DNA of 64,000 bases from contig NZ_JAODUA010000002.1 of NCBI RefSeq assembly GCF_025399895.1, positions 62,001 to 126,000 on the forward strand, given 5' to 3'. Shown piece by piece: positions 51,504-60,358 of the stretch; position 1 is the stretch's first letter; the number at the start of each line of letters is the position of its first letter. The stretch is from Streptomyces sp. ASQP_92 (GTDB taxonomy: Bacteria > Actinomycetota > Actinomycetes > Streptomycetales > Streptomycetaceae). The notes under the pieces were generated by a model. It searched no databases. It saw only the letters and a list, made by a program, of their open reading frames with translations, and was not told where the DNA came from. Position numbers and translations under genes: made by a program.

Positions 51504-52133
51504 TCACCGCCCGCGCGAGGACGTCTTGCGGGACACGAGCACGTGGTCGGCGAGTCCGTACGCCACCGCACCCTCGGCGTCGAAGATCACGTCCCGCTCG
51601 ATGTCGGCCGCCACCCGCTCGGCGGTCTTCCCGGTGTACTGGGCCAGGAGTCCGGTCAGCAGCCGTCGGCCGCGCAGGACTTCGGCCGCCTGGATCTCCA
51701 GATCGGACGGCTGGCCGCGCAGCGGCTCCTCGATGGCGGGCTCGCGCAGCAGCACCCGCGAGGCCGGCTGCACGGCGCGCTTGCCGGGCGTGCCCGCCGC
51801 GAGCAGCACCGCGGCCACCGAACTCACCTGCCCCAGGCAGAACGTCTGCACATCGCAGGTCACGAAGCGCATCGTGTCGTGGATCGCGGTCATCGCGGTG
51901 AGCGAGCCGCCCGGGGAGTTGATGTACAGCGAGATGTCCCGGTCCGGATCCGCGTGCTCCAGGTGCATCAGCTGGGCCATCACGTCATTGGCCGACGCGT
52001 CGTCGACCGGGGTGCCGAGAAAGACGATCCGCTCCGCGAAGAGCTTGGAGTACGGATCGAGCGTGCGGACGCCGATGGCGGTGCGCTCCTCGAACTGGGG
52101 GAGCACATGACGGGCGGCGGGACGGTGGTTCAT
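51504..52133 (-). CDS. clpP: ClpP-family protease paralogue lacking the catalytic histidine
   Basis: The 209-residue protein has the ClpP fold throughout: [40 protein letters not shown] and [12 protein letters not shown]. The nucleophile Ser105 ([10 protein letters not shown]) and Asp181 (IERDVIF) are kept. The segment normally reading R-V-L-I-H-Q-P reads R-V-L-L-R-E-P here, so the catalytic His is Arg130. It is therefore probably inactive, or a structural or regulatory subunit in mixed Clp rings. It is not the usual clpP1-clpP2 pair; only one clpP is present. A CTGTA/TACAG inverted repeat (52170-52186) lies upstream. Confidence 0.9.
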   Translation of the reverse strand: MNHRPAARHVLPQFEERTAIGVRTLDPYSKLFAERIVFLGTPVDDASANDVMAQLMHLEHADPDRDISLYINSPGGSLTAMTAIHDTMRFVTCDVQTFCLGQVSSVAAVLLAAGTPGKRAVQPASRVLLREPAIEEPLRGQPSDLEIQAAEVLRGRRLLTGLLAQYTGKTAERVAADIERDVIFDAEGAVAYGLADHVLVSRKTSSRGR

Positions 52134-52309
52134 GGCATACCTCTCCTCGACCGGCGGACCTGAGGGCCTCTGTAAAAAATGTACAGGACGTACGGAATGA
52201 AATACGGTCCTGATGCTGCCTCGATGAAGACATGCCAGGTCAGAGGCGGTTTCGCTGTGAGCGAGCGGAGGCTTTGCGCCGCCGGACGGCGGGGGAGCTG
52301 GCTCAATAG

Positions 52310-52375
52310 GCCCTCTCCCCAGGGTTTCCGCGGCTGACTAGCGTGCGTCGGCGCGGGGTCACCTGGGGAGAGGGC
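52310..52375. promoter_or_regulatory. 14-base inverted repeat covering the ribosome site of the PlsC gene
   Basis: GCCCTCTCCCCAGG (52310-52323) is perfectly complementary to CCTGGGGAGAGGGC (52362-52375). The right arm contains the GGGGAGAGGG ribosome site nine bases before the GTG at 52384. If the transcript includes both arms the site would be hidden in a hairpin. Otherwise the arms may be an operator flanking the promoter. Confidence 0.5.
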
Positions 52376-52383
52376 TCACTGAC

Positions 52384-53148
52384 GTGTTCTATTTCGCATT
52401 CCGTCTCGTGCTGCTGCCGCTGCTGCGGTGGCTGTTCAGCCCACGCGTCGAGGGGGTGGGGCGGGTGCCCGAGACGGGTGCGGTGATCCTCGCGGGGAAT
52501 CACCAGTCGTTCACCGATCAGCTCCTGCTGGGGGCGGCGCTCCGGCGTCGGCTGACCTTCCTGGCCAAGCAGGAGTACTTCACCGCGCCGGGCCTCGGTG
52601 GCCGGGCGACCGCGGCCCTGTTCCGTGCGCTCGGGCAGATCCCCGTCGACCGCTCCGGCAAGGACGCGGCCCGGGCAGCGATCGACACGGCGCTCCAAGT
52701 GCTGGCCCGGGAAGGGGTGTTGGGGATCTTCCCCGAAGGCACCCGCTCCCATGACGGACGCCTGTACAAGGGCAAGGTCGGGGTGGCGGCGATGGCGCTG
52801 CGCTCCGGTGCGCCGGTGGTCCCGGTCGCGATCATCGGAACGTTCGAGGCGCAGCCGAAGGGGCGCAGGCTGCCCCGGCGCGTACCGGTCGTCCTCCGAT
52901 TCGGTGAACCTCTGGACTTCTCCCGCTACGCCGGGATGGAGGACGAGCGCCTGGTGCTGCGGGCCTCACCGACGAGATCATGTACGCGGTGCAGCGGTTG
53001 TCGGAGCAGGAGTACGTCGATGTGTACGCGGCCGAGGCCAGGGTGGCGTGGGAAGCCGGAGCCGCGGCGGCCTGACGTCACGGTGTCCGGGGGCGGGCTC
53101 CGACCGGGGCCCGCCTGCCTGCGCCGGAGCCGTCGCGCACGCCTCTGA
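52384..53148 (+). CDS. plsC: 1-acyl-sn-glycerol-3-phosphate acyltransferase with a frameshifted C-terminus
   Basis: The protein has the PlsC motifs in its first 195 residues: NHQSFTDQLLL (H-x-x-x-x-D type), LFRALGQIPVDRSGK and GIFPEGTRSHDG, with VVPVAIIGTFE. After LVLRA (at 52965/52966) the reading frame changes. The +2 frame continues TDEIMYAVQRLSEQEYVDVY, matching the paralogue at 61491 (TDEIMYKVMELSGQEYVDRY), and stops at 53075. One base is thus missing, and the frame used here reads on with an unrelated Arg-rich tail to 53148. The catalytic core is complete, so partial function is possible. A sequencing error is an alternative. Confidence 0.8.
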   Translation: MFYFAFRLVLLPLLRWLFSPRVEGVGRVPETGAVILAGNHQSFTDQLLLGAALRRRLTFLAKQEYFTAPGLGGRATAALFRALGQIPVDRSGKDAARAAIDTALQVLAREGVLGIFPEGTRSHDGRLYKGKVGVAAMALRSGAPVVPVAIIGTFEAQPKGRRLPRRVPVVLRFGEPLDFSRYAGMEDERLVLRASPTRSCTRCSGCRSRSTSMCTRPRPGWRGKPEPRRPDVTVSGGGLRPGPACLRRSRRARL

Positions 53149-53214
53149 CCTGCGCACCCACTATGGCCGACGGACTTCTGTGGCCGCCGGTGAGCGGCGT
53201 CTAAGCTGGGAGAC

Positions 53215-53499
53215 ATGGCCTACGAGATTCCGGTGACGCAAGCCCGCGCAGAGCTCGCGGAGCTGATCAACCGCGTGGTGTACGGCGGGGAGCGGGTCGT
53301 GGTGACCCGCCACGGCAAGCCGCTCGTCGCCCTCGTCTCGGCCGCCGACCTGGAGAAACTCGAGGCCGCGCAGCAGGAGGAGGAACAGCAGGTGGCGAGC
53401 TCGCTCTCGTCCGTGCACCCCCTGAGGCCGTCCGCGCCGGCCGAACCCAGGCGCTTCGGGATCGCCGCCGAGCACCGGGGACCGCACGCCGGCGACTGA
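53215..53499 (+). CDS. Phd/YefM-type antitoxin-like protein, no adjacent toxin
   Basis: The 94-residue protein starts MAYEIPVTQARAELAELINR and has VVVTRHGKPLVALVSAADLE, the full Phd/YefM DNA-binding fold. The C-terminal 40 residues are Gln/Glu-rich then Pro-rich, and lack a clear toxin-binding helix. No PIN, RelE or Doc gene is adjacent. It stands just before the urease genes and may be an orphan DNA-binding protein. Confidence 0.88.
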   Translation: MAYEIPVTQARAELAELINRVVYGGERVVVTRHGKPLVALVSAADLEKLEAAQQEEEQQVASSLSSVHPLRPSAPAEPRRFGIAAEHRGPHAGD

Positions 53500-53793
53500 C
53501 CCCCTGTCGCGTCCCCCGTAGGTGCTCCATACATGTACCGCCTGCCGTCCGGCACCCCCTCGATGATCATGCGTTCTTAAAGCGCCAGTTAACGCGCCGG
53601 AAAAACTTCCGCCCTAACGTGCAATGCCTGGCCAAGGGGCCGGGAGATGGCCCTCAACAGGATGTTGACGTCGGATACGGTTCCGCTGCGTCCGGGCGGA
53701 AGATGCCGGTCCGGCCCTTCTCCCTCCTCGACGCTCGCTGGGCCCGTCCACGGCCGTCCGTGGAGGGAAGGGCACGACTGTGAGGTGGGAAGC
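53500..53793. other. Upstream region of the urease operon
   Basis: No gene is supported in these 294 bases. The region contains the lower-GC stretch GCGTTCTTAAAGCGCCAGTT near 53571 and TTGACG at 53663-53668, either of which could belong to the ureA promoter. No nickel-regulator site was recognised with confidence. Confidence 0.35.
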
Positions 53794-54096
53794 GTGCAAC
53801 TGACGCCGCACGAGCAGGAACGGCTGCTCATCCATGTGGCCGCCGATGTGGCCGAGAAGCGCAGAGCCCGCGGGGTGAAGCTCAACCACCCCGAGTCCGT
53901 CGCCCTCATCACCTCGCACATCCTGGAAGGCGCCCGCGACGGTCGCACCGTCGCCGAACTCATGGCGTCGGGGCGGAAGTTGCTGTCCCGCAGCGATGTC
54001 ATGCCGGGCATCGCGGAGATGATCCACGACGTCCAGGTCGAGGCCACGTTCCCCGACGGCACCAAGCTCGTCACCGTCCACGAACCGATCGTCTGA
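53794..54096 (+). CDS. ureA: Urease subunit gamma
   Basis: The 100-residue protein is the normal length. It starts [20 protein letters not shown] and has [20 protein letters not shown] and VHEPIV at the end. With UreB and UreC it forms the trimeric urease that hydrolyses urea to ammonia and CO2. The GTG at 53794 is preceded by GAGGTGGGAAGC; an upstream in-frame ATG has no family similarity. It is 13 bases from ureB. Confidence 0.96.
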   Translation: MQLTPHEQERLLIHVAADVAEKRRARGVKLNHPESVALITSHILEGARDGRTVAELMASGRKLLSRSDVMPGIAEMIHDVQVEATFPDGTKLVTVHEPIV

Positions 54097-54109
54097 CGGG
54101 GGCGCCGCC

Positions 54110-54421
54110 GTGATTCCCGGAGAGATCCTGTTCGCCGAGGACCCCATCGTGCTGAACGAAGGCCGCGAGGTCGTGCGCCTGACCGTCCTCAACGCCGCCG
54201 ACCGGCCCGTCCAGGTCGGCTCCCACTACCACTTCGCCGAGGCCAACCCCGGTCTCCACTTCGACCGTACGGTTGCCCGGGGCAAGCGACTTCACATCGC
54301 CGCAGGCACCGCCGTCCGCTTCGAACCCGGCGTTCCCGTCGACGTAGAACTCGTCCCCCTGGCCGGACGGCGCATCGTGCCGGGGCTGCGCGGCGAGACC
54401 GGAGGGTCCCTCGATGACTGA
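54110..54421 (+). CDS. ureB: Urease subunit beta
   Basis: The 103-residue protein starts [40 protein letters not shown] and AVRFEPG are the family motifs. The GTG start is at 54110. The stop overlaps the ureC ATG by eight bases (ATGACTGA), so the subunits are made in step. Confidence 0.96.
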   Translation: MIPGEILFAEDPIVLNEGREVVRLTVLNAADRPVQVGSHYHFAEANPGLHFDRTVARGKRLHIAAGTAVRFEPGVPVDVELVPLAGRRIVPGLRGETGGSLDD

Positions 54422-56135
54422 CCTCGACCGCGCCGTCTACGCCGACCTGTTCGGCCCCACCACCGGCGACCGCATCCGGCTCGCCGACACCCAACTCCTC
54501 GTCGAAATCGAGGAGGACCGCTCCGGCGGGCCCGGACGGTCGGGCGACGAGGCGGTGTTCGGCGGCGGCAAGGTGATCCGCGAGTCCATGGGGCAGGCGC
54601 GGACCACCCGCGCCGAAGGCGCACCCGACACCGTTGTCACCGGGGCCGTCATCATCGACCACTGGGGCATCGTCAAGGCCGACATCGGCATCCGCGACGG
54701 CCGGATCACCGGCATCGGCAAGGCCGGCAACCCGGACACCATGGACGGCGTCCACCCCGACCTCGTCATCGGACCCGAGACCGAGATCATCGCCGGCAAC
54801 GGGAAGATCCTCACCGCGGGGGCCGTCGACACCCACGTCCACTTCATCTCGCCCACCCTCATCGACCAGGCGCTCTCCTCGGGCATCACCACCCTGGTCG
54901 GCGGCGGCACCGGCCCCGCCGAGGGGACCAAGGCCACCACCGTCACGCCCGGCCCCTGGCACCTGGCCCGGATGTTCGCCGCCCTGGAGAACGCGCCCGT
55001 CAATATCGGGCTGCTCGGCAAGGGCAACACCATGTCCCGCGAAGCCATGCACTCCCAACTGCGCGGTGGCGCCCTCGGATTCAAGATCCATGAGGACTGG
55101 GGGGCGACCCCGGCCGTCATCGACGCCTGCCTCGGCGTGTGCGAGGAGACCGGTGCCCAACTCGCCATCCACACCGACACGTTGAACGAGGCCGGTTTCG
55201 TCGGCGACACTCTCGCCGCCATCGCGGGCCGTTCCATCCACGCGTACCACACCGAAGGCGCGGGAGGCGGACACGCGCCCGACATCATCACCGTCGTCTC
55301 GCAGCCCAACGTGCTGCCCAGCTCGACCAATCCGACCCGGCCGCACACCGTCAACACCATCGAGGAACACCTCGACATGCTGATGGTCTGTCACCACCTC
55401 AACCCGGCGGTGCCGGAGGACCTGGCGTTCGCCGAGTCCCGGATCCGCCCCTCCACCATCGCGGCCGAGGACTTCCTGCACGACCTCGGAGCCATCTCGA
55501 TCATCTCCTCCGACTCCCAGGCGATGGGCCGGATCGGCGAAGTCGTCCTGCGGACCTGGCAGACCGCACACGTCATGAAGGTGCGGCGCGGCGCGCTGCC
55601 CGGCGACGGACAAGCCGACAACCACCGGGCGCGGCGCTATGTCGCCAAATACACGATCAACCCCGCGGTCGCCCAGGGCCTCGACCGCGAGATCGGCTCC
55701 GTCGAGCCGGGCAAGCTCGCCGACCTCGTGCTGTGGGAGCCCGCGTTCTTCGGGGTCAAGCCGCTCCTCGTCATCAAGGGCGGCCAGATCGCCTACGCGC
55801 AGATGGGGGACGCCAACGCGTCGATCCCCACCCCGCAACCCATCCTGCCGCGGCCCATGTTCGGCGCCCAGGGCCGGGCGCCCGCCGCCAACTCCCTCAA
55901 CTTCGTGTCCCAGTCCGCGCTGGAGGACGGGCTGCCCGAACGGCTCGGCCTGGACAAGCGGTTCGTGTCGATCGAGAACACGCGCCGGGTGAGCAAGGCG
56001 GACATGCGGGAGAACGACGCGCTGCCGGATGTCCGGGTCGACCCGGACACGTTCACCGTGACCATCGACGGGGATGTGGTGGAGCCCGCGCCCGCCACCG
56101 AACTCCCCATGGCCCAGCGGTACTTCCTCTTCTGA
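54414..56135 (+). CDS. ureC: Urease subunit alpha (catalytic)
   Basis: The 573-residue subunit carries the di-nickel active site. The residues are the His pair in [11 protein letters not shown], the carbamylated Lys224 in [12 protein letters not shown], His residues in AIHTDTLNE and [12 protein letters not shown], and the mobile flap [11 protein letters not shown] around [14 protein letters not shown] and the terminal QRYFLF are normal. It is full length, so the urease is expected to be active once nickel is loaded. Confidence 0.97.
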   Translation: MTDLDRAVYADLFGPTTGDRIRLADTQLLVEIEEDRSGGPGRSGDEAVFGGGKVIRESMGQARTTRAEGAPDTVVTGAVIIDHWGIVKADIGIRDGRITGIGKAGNPDTMDGVHPDLVIGPETEIIAGNGKILTAGAVDTHVHFISPTLIDQALSSGITTLVGGGTGPAEGTKATTVTPGPWHLARMFAALENAPVNIGLLGKGNTMSREAMHSQLRGGALGFKIHEDWGATPAVIDACLGVCEETGAQLAIHTDTLNEAGFVGDTLAAIAGRSIHAYHTEGAGGGHAPDIITVVSQPNVLPSSTNPTRPHTVNTIEEHLDMLMVCHHLNPAVPEDLAFAESRIRPSTIAAEDFLHDLGAISIISSDSQAMGRIGEVVLRTWQTAHVMKVRRGALPGDGQADNHRARRYVAKYTINPAVAQGLDREIGSVEPGKLADLVLWEPAFFGVKPLLVIKGGQIAYAQMGDANASIPTPQPILPRPMFGAQGRAPAANSLNFVSQSALEDGLPERLGLDKRFVSIENTRRVSKADMRENDALPDVRVDPDTFTVTIDGDVVEPAPATELPMAQRYFLF

Positions 56136-56149
56136 CGGGTTGTCATTCC

Positions 56150-56824
56150 ATGAGCCGCGCAGCCCTGCTCGTCCTCGCCGACGGCCGCTTCCCCGCCGGT
56201 GGCCACGCCCACTCCGGCGGCGCCGAAGCCGCCGTAGCCTCGGGGCGCGTCCGGACCGCCGCCGACCTCGCGGAGTTCTGCCGGGGGCGGTTGCACACCG
56301 CGGGCCTCACCTCCGCCGCGCTCGCGGCCGCGGCGGCGTCCGGCCTCGATCCGCTGATCCTGGACGAGGCCGCCGACGCCCGCACCCCGTCGCCGGCGCT
56401 CCGGGCCACCGCGCGCAAACTCGGCCGCCAGATGATGCGGGCCGCCCGCGCCACCTGGCCCTCGGCCGAACTCGACGCGCTGGCCGCGGCTCGCCCGCGC
56501 GGCGCCCATCAGCCGATCGTGCTCGGCCTCGCGGCCCGGGCGGCGGGGCTCGGGCCCGAGGACGCGGCGCACTGCGTGGCGTACGAGGTGGTCAGCGGGC
56601 CGGCCACGGCCGTGGTGCGGCTGCTGAGCCTCGACCCCTTCGAGGCGACGGGCGTCCTCGCCCGGCTCGCGCCGGAGATGGACGCGGTGGCCCGGCGGGC
56701 GGCGGTCGCCGCGGCTCAGGCGGTGCGGGGTGGGGTCGACGCGCTGCCCGCGGCGTCGGCTCCGTTGCTCGATGTCATGGCCGAGGCGCATGCGGGGTGG
56801 GCGGTGCGGCTGTTTGCGTCTTAG
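56150..56824 (+). CDS. ureF: Urease accessory protein UreF
   Basis: The 224-residue protein has the UreF start ALLVLADGRFPAGGHAHSGG and the helix-rich body with HQPIVLGLAARAAGL. It works with UreD and UreG to deliver nickel to apo-urease, and acts as a GTPase-activating partner. It begins 14 bases after ureC. A separate ureE is not present in the window. Confidence 0.94.
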   Translation: MSRAALLVLADGRFPAGGHAHSGGAEAAVASGRVRTAADLAEFCRGRLHTAGLTSAALAAAAASGLDPLILDEAADARTPSPALRATARKLGRQMMRAARATWPSAELDALAAARPRGAHQPIVLGLAARAAGLGPEDAAHCVAYEVVSGPATAVVRLLSLDPFEATGVLARLAPEMDAVARRAAVAAAQAVRGGVDALPAASAPLLDVMAEAHAGWAVRLFAS

Positions 56825-57121
56825 GGGTGCTTCGCCTCCGCGGCGGGCGCCTCTTTGGCAGGGCGCCGCGTCGTCCCTGCCGGGGGCTCCGCCCCCGGAC
56901 CCCCGATCGCGCCTTAAGGGCGCTCGTCCTCAATCGCCGGACGGGCTCAACGGGTTGCACCCGGCCCGAACCTGTTGGAACGCCCGGTGTGGCTCAAGGG
57001 GTTGCACCCGGCCCGAACCTGTTGGAGTCCACGGCCTTCCTTCGTCCTCAAGCGCCGGGCCGGCTCAGGGAGTTGACCCTGCCCGGACCGGTTGTCCGTA
57101 CCTACATCCCAAGGAGACCCC
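56825..57121. repeat. Repetitive intergenic element between ureF and ureG
   Basis: The spacer contains GGGGGCTCCGCCCCCGGACC (from about 56882), a perfect-arm hairpin, then TCGTCCTCAATCGCCGGACG, a motif I recall as frequent in Streptomyces intergenic DNA. A 36-base unit starting GGCTCAA occurs at 56944-56979 and 56991-57026 with one difference. A third degenerate copy starts near 57062. No gene is present. The hairpin may partly terminate the operon between ureF and ureG. Confidence 0.75.
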
Positions 57122-57799
57122 ATGCACCTCGACCACTCCCACGAAGGACCCGCCGCCATCAGTGCCGACGCCCATCGGGGCGACGGGACACGGCGGGCGT
57201 TGCGGGTGGGGCTCGGGGGGCCCGTGGGGTCCGGGAAGACCGCTACCGTGGCCGCGCTCTGCCGGGCCCTTCGTGACCAGTTCTCCATCGCCGTCGTCAC
57301 CAACGACATCTACACCCGCGAAGACGCCGCCTTCCTGCTGCGCAACGCCGTGTTGCCGCCCGAGCGGATCCAGGCCGTGGAGACCGGGGCCTGTCCGCAC
57401 ACCGCCATCCGCGACGACATCTCCGCCAACCTCGAAGCCGTCGAGGACCTGGAGGACTCCGTCGGGCCGCTGGATCTGATCCTCGTGGAGTCCGGCGGGG
57501 ACAACCTCACGGCCACCTTCTCCAAGGGACTTGTCGACGCCCAGATCTTCGTCATCGACGTGGCGGGCGGGGACGACATTCCGCGCAAGGGCGGGCCGGG
57601 GGTCACCACGGCGGATCTGCTCGTCGTCAACAAGACCGACCTCGCGCCGTACGTCGGGTCCGACCTCGGGCGGATGGCGCGGGACGCCAAGGAGCAGCGG
57701 GCCGAACTCCCCGTCGTCTTCCAGTCGTTGAGGTCGCAGGCGGGCGTCGCCCAGGTCGCCGACTGGGTGCGGGAGCAGCTCGCGGCATGGGCGGCCTGA
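57122..57799 (+). CDS. ureG: Urease accessory GTPase UreG
   Basis: The 225-residue SIMIBI GTPase has the P-loop [34 protein letters not shown] with the nickel-binding C-P-H motif, ESGGDNL, and [11 protein letters not shown]. The N-terminus MHLDHSHEG adds His residues that may bind nickel. It supplies GTP energy for urease activation. The ATG at 57122 follows AAGGAGACCCC. Its end overlaps ureD by 13 bases. Confidence 0.96.
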   Translation: MHLDHSHEGPAAISADAHRGDGTRRALRVGLGGPVGSGKTATVAALCRALRDQFSIAVVTNDIYTREDAAFLLRNAVLPPERIQAVETGACPHTAIRDDISANLEAVEDLEDSVGPLDLILVESGGDNLTATFSKGLVDAQIFVIDVAGGDDIPRKGGPGVTTADLLVVNKTDLAPYVGSDLGRMARDAKEQRAELPVVFQSLRSQAGVAQVADWVREQLAAWAA

Positions 57800-58554
57800 C
57801 GCTCGGCGCGCCGGGAGTGCGCGCCACCGCCCGGATGGTCGCCACCCCGGGGGGCCTGCCCGTGCTGGAAGGCGGGGGGCCGCTCGCGCTGCGCCGCACC
57901 CGCGCGCGCGGTCCGTACCACCGGGTGACCGTCGTCGGCGCGATGAGCGCGCCACTCGGTGGCGACCGGATCGCGATCGAGGCCGAGGCGCGTGACGGGG
58001 CCCGCCTGCACGTGGACTCGGCCGCGGCCACCATCGCGCTGCCCGGCCGCGACGGTGAGCGGGCGCACTACGACGTACGCCTCGGCGTCGGCGAGGGCGC
58101 CGAACTGCGCTGGCTTCCCGAGCAGCTCATCTCGGCAGCCGGCAGCGAGCTCGTGATGCGTACGAGGATCGAGCTCGCGGCCGGTGCCCGTCTGGTGTTC
58201 CGTGAGGAGCAGGTGCTCGGCCGCCACGGTGAGACGCCCGGCACCCTCCTCACCCGCCTCACCGTGTACCGCGCCGGGCGCCCCCTGCTCGACCAGGAGC
58301 TGGCGTACGGGCCGGGCGCGCCGGGTGGCTGGGACGGGGGAGCGGTGCTCGGCGGCCACCGGGCGGTCGGCCAGTTGCTCATCGTCGGGCCGGAGTTCGC
58401 CGACCGTCCGGCCGAGCCGAAGGTGCTGGGCGAGAACGCCGTGCTCACCCCGCTCGCCGGGCCCGGCCTGCTCGTCACGGCCCTCGCTCCGGACGCCCGA
58501 TTGCTGCGCCGCACCCTCGACGAGGTGCTGCGCGCCCACCCCCCGACACGCTGA
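57787..58554 (+). CDS. ureD: Urease accessory protein UreD
   Basis: The 255-residue protein has the UreD/UreH pattern: [36 protein letters not shown] and [19 protein letters not shown] residues ([20 protein letters not shown]). It is the scaffold that binds urease and the UreFG complex. It ends the urease operon; the next gene has its own spacer of 152 bases. Confidence 0.93.
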   Translation: MGGLTLGAPGVRATARMVATPGGLPVLEGGGPLALRRTRARGPYHRVTVVGAMSAPLGGDRIAIEAEARDGARLHVDSAAATIALPGRDGERAHYDVRLGVGEGAELRWLPEQLISAAGSELVMRTRIELAAGARLVFREEQVLGRHGETPGTLLTRLTVYRAGRPLLDQELAYGPGAPGGWDGGAVLGGHRAVGQLLIVGPEFADRPAEPKVLGENAVLTPLAGPGLLVTALAPDARLLRRTLDEVLRAHPPTR

Positions 58555-58706
58555 CCGCTCAGCGGAACACGTCGCACCGGCTATCGGTTCGGTAAAAAAA
58601 CACCTGTACGGCCTGTGCACAGTGGCCTCACAGACGAAAGGATCGCCCGACAGGCCCAAACGGAGCGCTGAGACTGACAGCGCACTTCAGCAGGGGGAGG
58701 TACCAC

Positions 58707-60284
58707 TTGAGACGCACCGCAGTGCTCGGCTCGGCCGGCACACTGATCGCGGGCACGCTGATGGTGGGCGCGATAGCGGCTCCGGTCGCCAACGCCGACA
58801 ACCGCGACCACGGTTGGTCCGAGGCACGTGGCACGCAGGTCGCGGCAGACCGGGCCGCCAAGCAGGGCATCGCCTGGACCGACTGCCCGGCCGACTGGGC
58901 GTTGGCCAAGCCCATCCAGTGCGGCTACGTGAGCGTTCCGCTCGACTACTCGCGGCCCAACGGCAAGCAGATCAAGCTGGCCGTCGACCGCATCGGCAAC
59001 ACCGGCACCAAGGCCGAGCGCCAGGGCGCGCTCGTCTACAACCCGGGCGGCCCCGGCGGTTCGGGCATGCGCTTCCCGACCCGGGTGACCGGCAAGAACC
59101 CGCTGTGGACCAACACGTCCAAGGCGTACGACTTCGTGGGCTTCGACCCGCGCGGCGTGGGCCACTCGACGCCGATCTCCTGCGTCGACCCGCAGGAGTA
59201 CGCCAAGGCTCCGAAGGCCGACCCGGTCCCGAGCAGCGAGGCCGACAAGCGCGCCCAGCGCAAGCTCGCCGCCGAGTACGCGGACGGCTGTGCCGAGCGC
59301 AGCGGCTGGATGCTGCCGTACATGACCACCCCGAACACCGCCCGCGACCTGGACGTCATCCGTGCCGCGCTCGGTGAGAAGCAGCTCAACTACCTGGGCG
59401 TCTCCTACGGCACCTACCTGGGCGCGGTCTACGGCACCCTCTTCCCCACGCATGTGCGCCGCATGATCGTGGACAGCGTGGTCAACCCGGACCGGGACAA
59501 CATCTGGTACCAGGCCAACCTGGAGCAGGACGTCGCCTTCCAGGCCCGCTGGAACGAGTGGGAGGACTGGGTCGCCAAGTACGACGCCACCTTCCACCTC
59601 GGCACCACCCGGGCTCAGGTCGAGGCGCAGTGGCTGAAGCTGCGCGCCGACGCGAAGAAGAACCCGCTCGATGGCAAGGTCGGCCCGGCCGAACTCCTCG
59701 GCTTCTTCCAGAAGGCCCCGTACTACGACTCGTACTGGGTGCCGGTCGCCAAGGCGCTCAGCGCCTACGCGGCGGGCGACTCCAAGCCGGTCGTCCAGGC
59801 CGCCGCGTCCGACATGACGGACATCGCGGGCAACATCGCCTCCGAGAACGGCAACGCCGTCTACACGGCCGTCGAGTGCGCGGACGCCAAGTGGCCGACC
59901 AGCTGGCGCAAGTGGGACCGGGACAACACCCGTCTGAACAAGGACTACCCGTTCCTGACCTGGTCGAATGCCTGGATGAACCTGCCGTGTGCCACCTGGC
60001 CCACCAAGCAGCACAACCCGATCGAGGTCAAGACCGGCAAGGGTCTGCCCACCGTCCTGATCGTGCAGAGCACCAATGACGCCGCCACCCCGTTCCAGGG
60101 CGCCGTCGAGCTGCACAAGGCGTTCAAGAACTCGCGCCTCATCATCGAGAAGGGCGCCGGTTCGCACGGTGTGACCGGTCTCGTCAACCCGTGCATCAAC
60201 TCGCGCGTGGACGACTACCTGCTCACCGGCAAGACCGACAAGGCGGACTTCACGTGCACCCCGCACGCGACGCCCGTTCCGTAA
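58707..60284 (+). CDS. tap: Secreted tripeptidyl aminopeptidase (serine alpha/beta hydrolase, S33)
   Basis: The 525-residue precursor has a signal peptide (MRRTAVLGSAGTLIAGTLMV then A-P-V-A-N-A-D). Catalytic residues are Ser233 in GVSYGTY, Asp458 in NDAATP and His487 in GSHG. YNPGGPGGSGMRF and GFDPRGVGHS are family motifs. It removes tripeptides from protein N-termini outside the cell. The TTG at 58707 is preceded by a very strong GGGGGAGG site. It is next to the urease operon as in S. coelicolor (SCO1230, from memory). Confidence 0.92.
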   Translation: MRRTAVLGSAGTLIAGTLMVGAIAAPVANADNRDHGWSEARGTQVAADRAAKQGIAWTDCPADWALAKPIQCGYVSVPLDYSRPNGKQIKLAVDRIGNTGTKAERQGALVYNPGGPGGSGMRFPTRVTGKNPLWTNTSKAYDFVGFDPRGVGHSTPISCVDPQEYAKAPKADPVPSSEADKRAQRKLAAEYADGCAERSGWMLPYMTTPNTARDLDVIRAALGEKQLNYLGVSYGTYLGAVYGTLFPTHVRRMIVDSVVNPDRDNIWYQANLEQDVAFQARWNEWEDWVAKYDATFHLGTTRAQVEAQWLKLRADAKKNPLDGKVGPAELLGFFQKAPYYDSYWVPVAKALSAYAAGDSKPVVQAAASDMTDIAGNIASENGNAVYTAVECADAKWPTSWRKWDRDNTRLNKDYPFLTWSNAWMNLPCATWPTKQHNPIEVKTGKGLPTVLIVQSTNDAATPFQGAVELHKAFKNSRLIIEKGAGSHGVTGLVNPCINSRVDDYLLTGKTDKADFTCTPHATPVP

Positions 60285-60297
60285 CGGTCGACTGAGT

Positions 60298-60339
60298 GAA
60301 GGGGGGCGGCCGGATCCTTCCGGTCGCCCCCCTTTTTTT
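60298..60339. terminator. Rho-independent terminator after tap
   Basis: GGGGGGCG-G-CCGG (60301-60312) pairs with CCGG-T-CGCCCCCC (60320-60332) around a short loop, followed by seven T (60333-60339). This is the only canonical terminator with a T tract seen in the window. On the other strand it also ends the epimerase gene. Confidence 0.9.
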
Positions 60340-60358
60340 GCCGTCGTCCTGTCCGGCC

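Noticed and set aside
53663..53680. TTGACG as part of a ureA promoter with a nearby -10
   Set aside because: The following TACGGT is only five bases away, so the spacing is wrong. No confident promoter could be placed.
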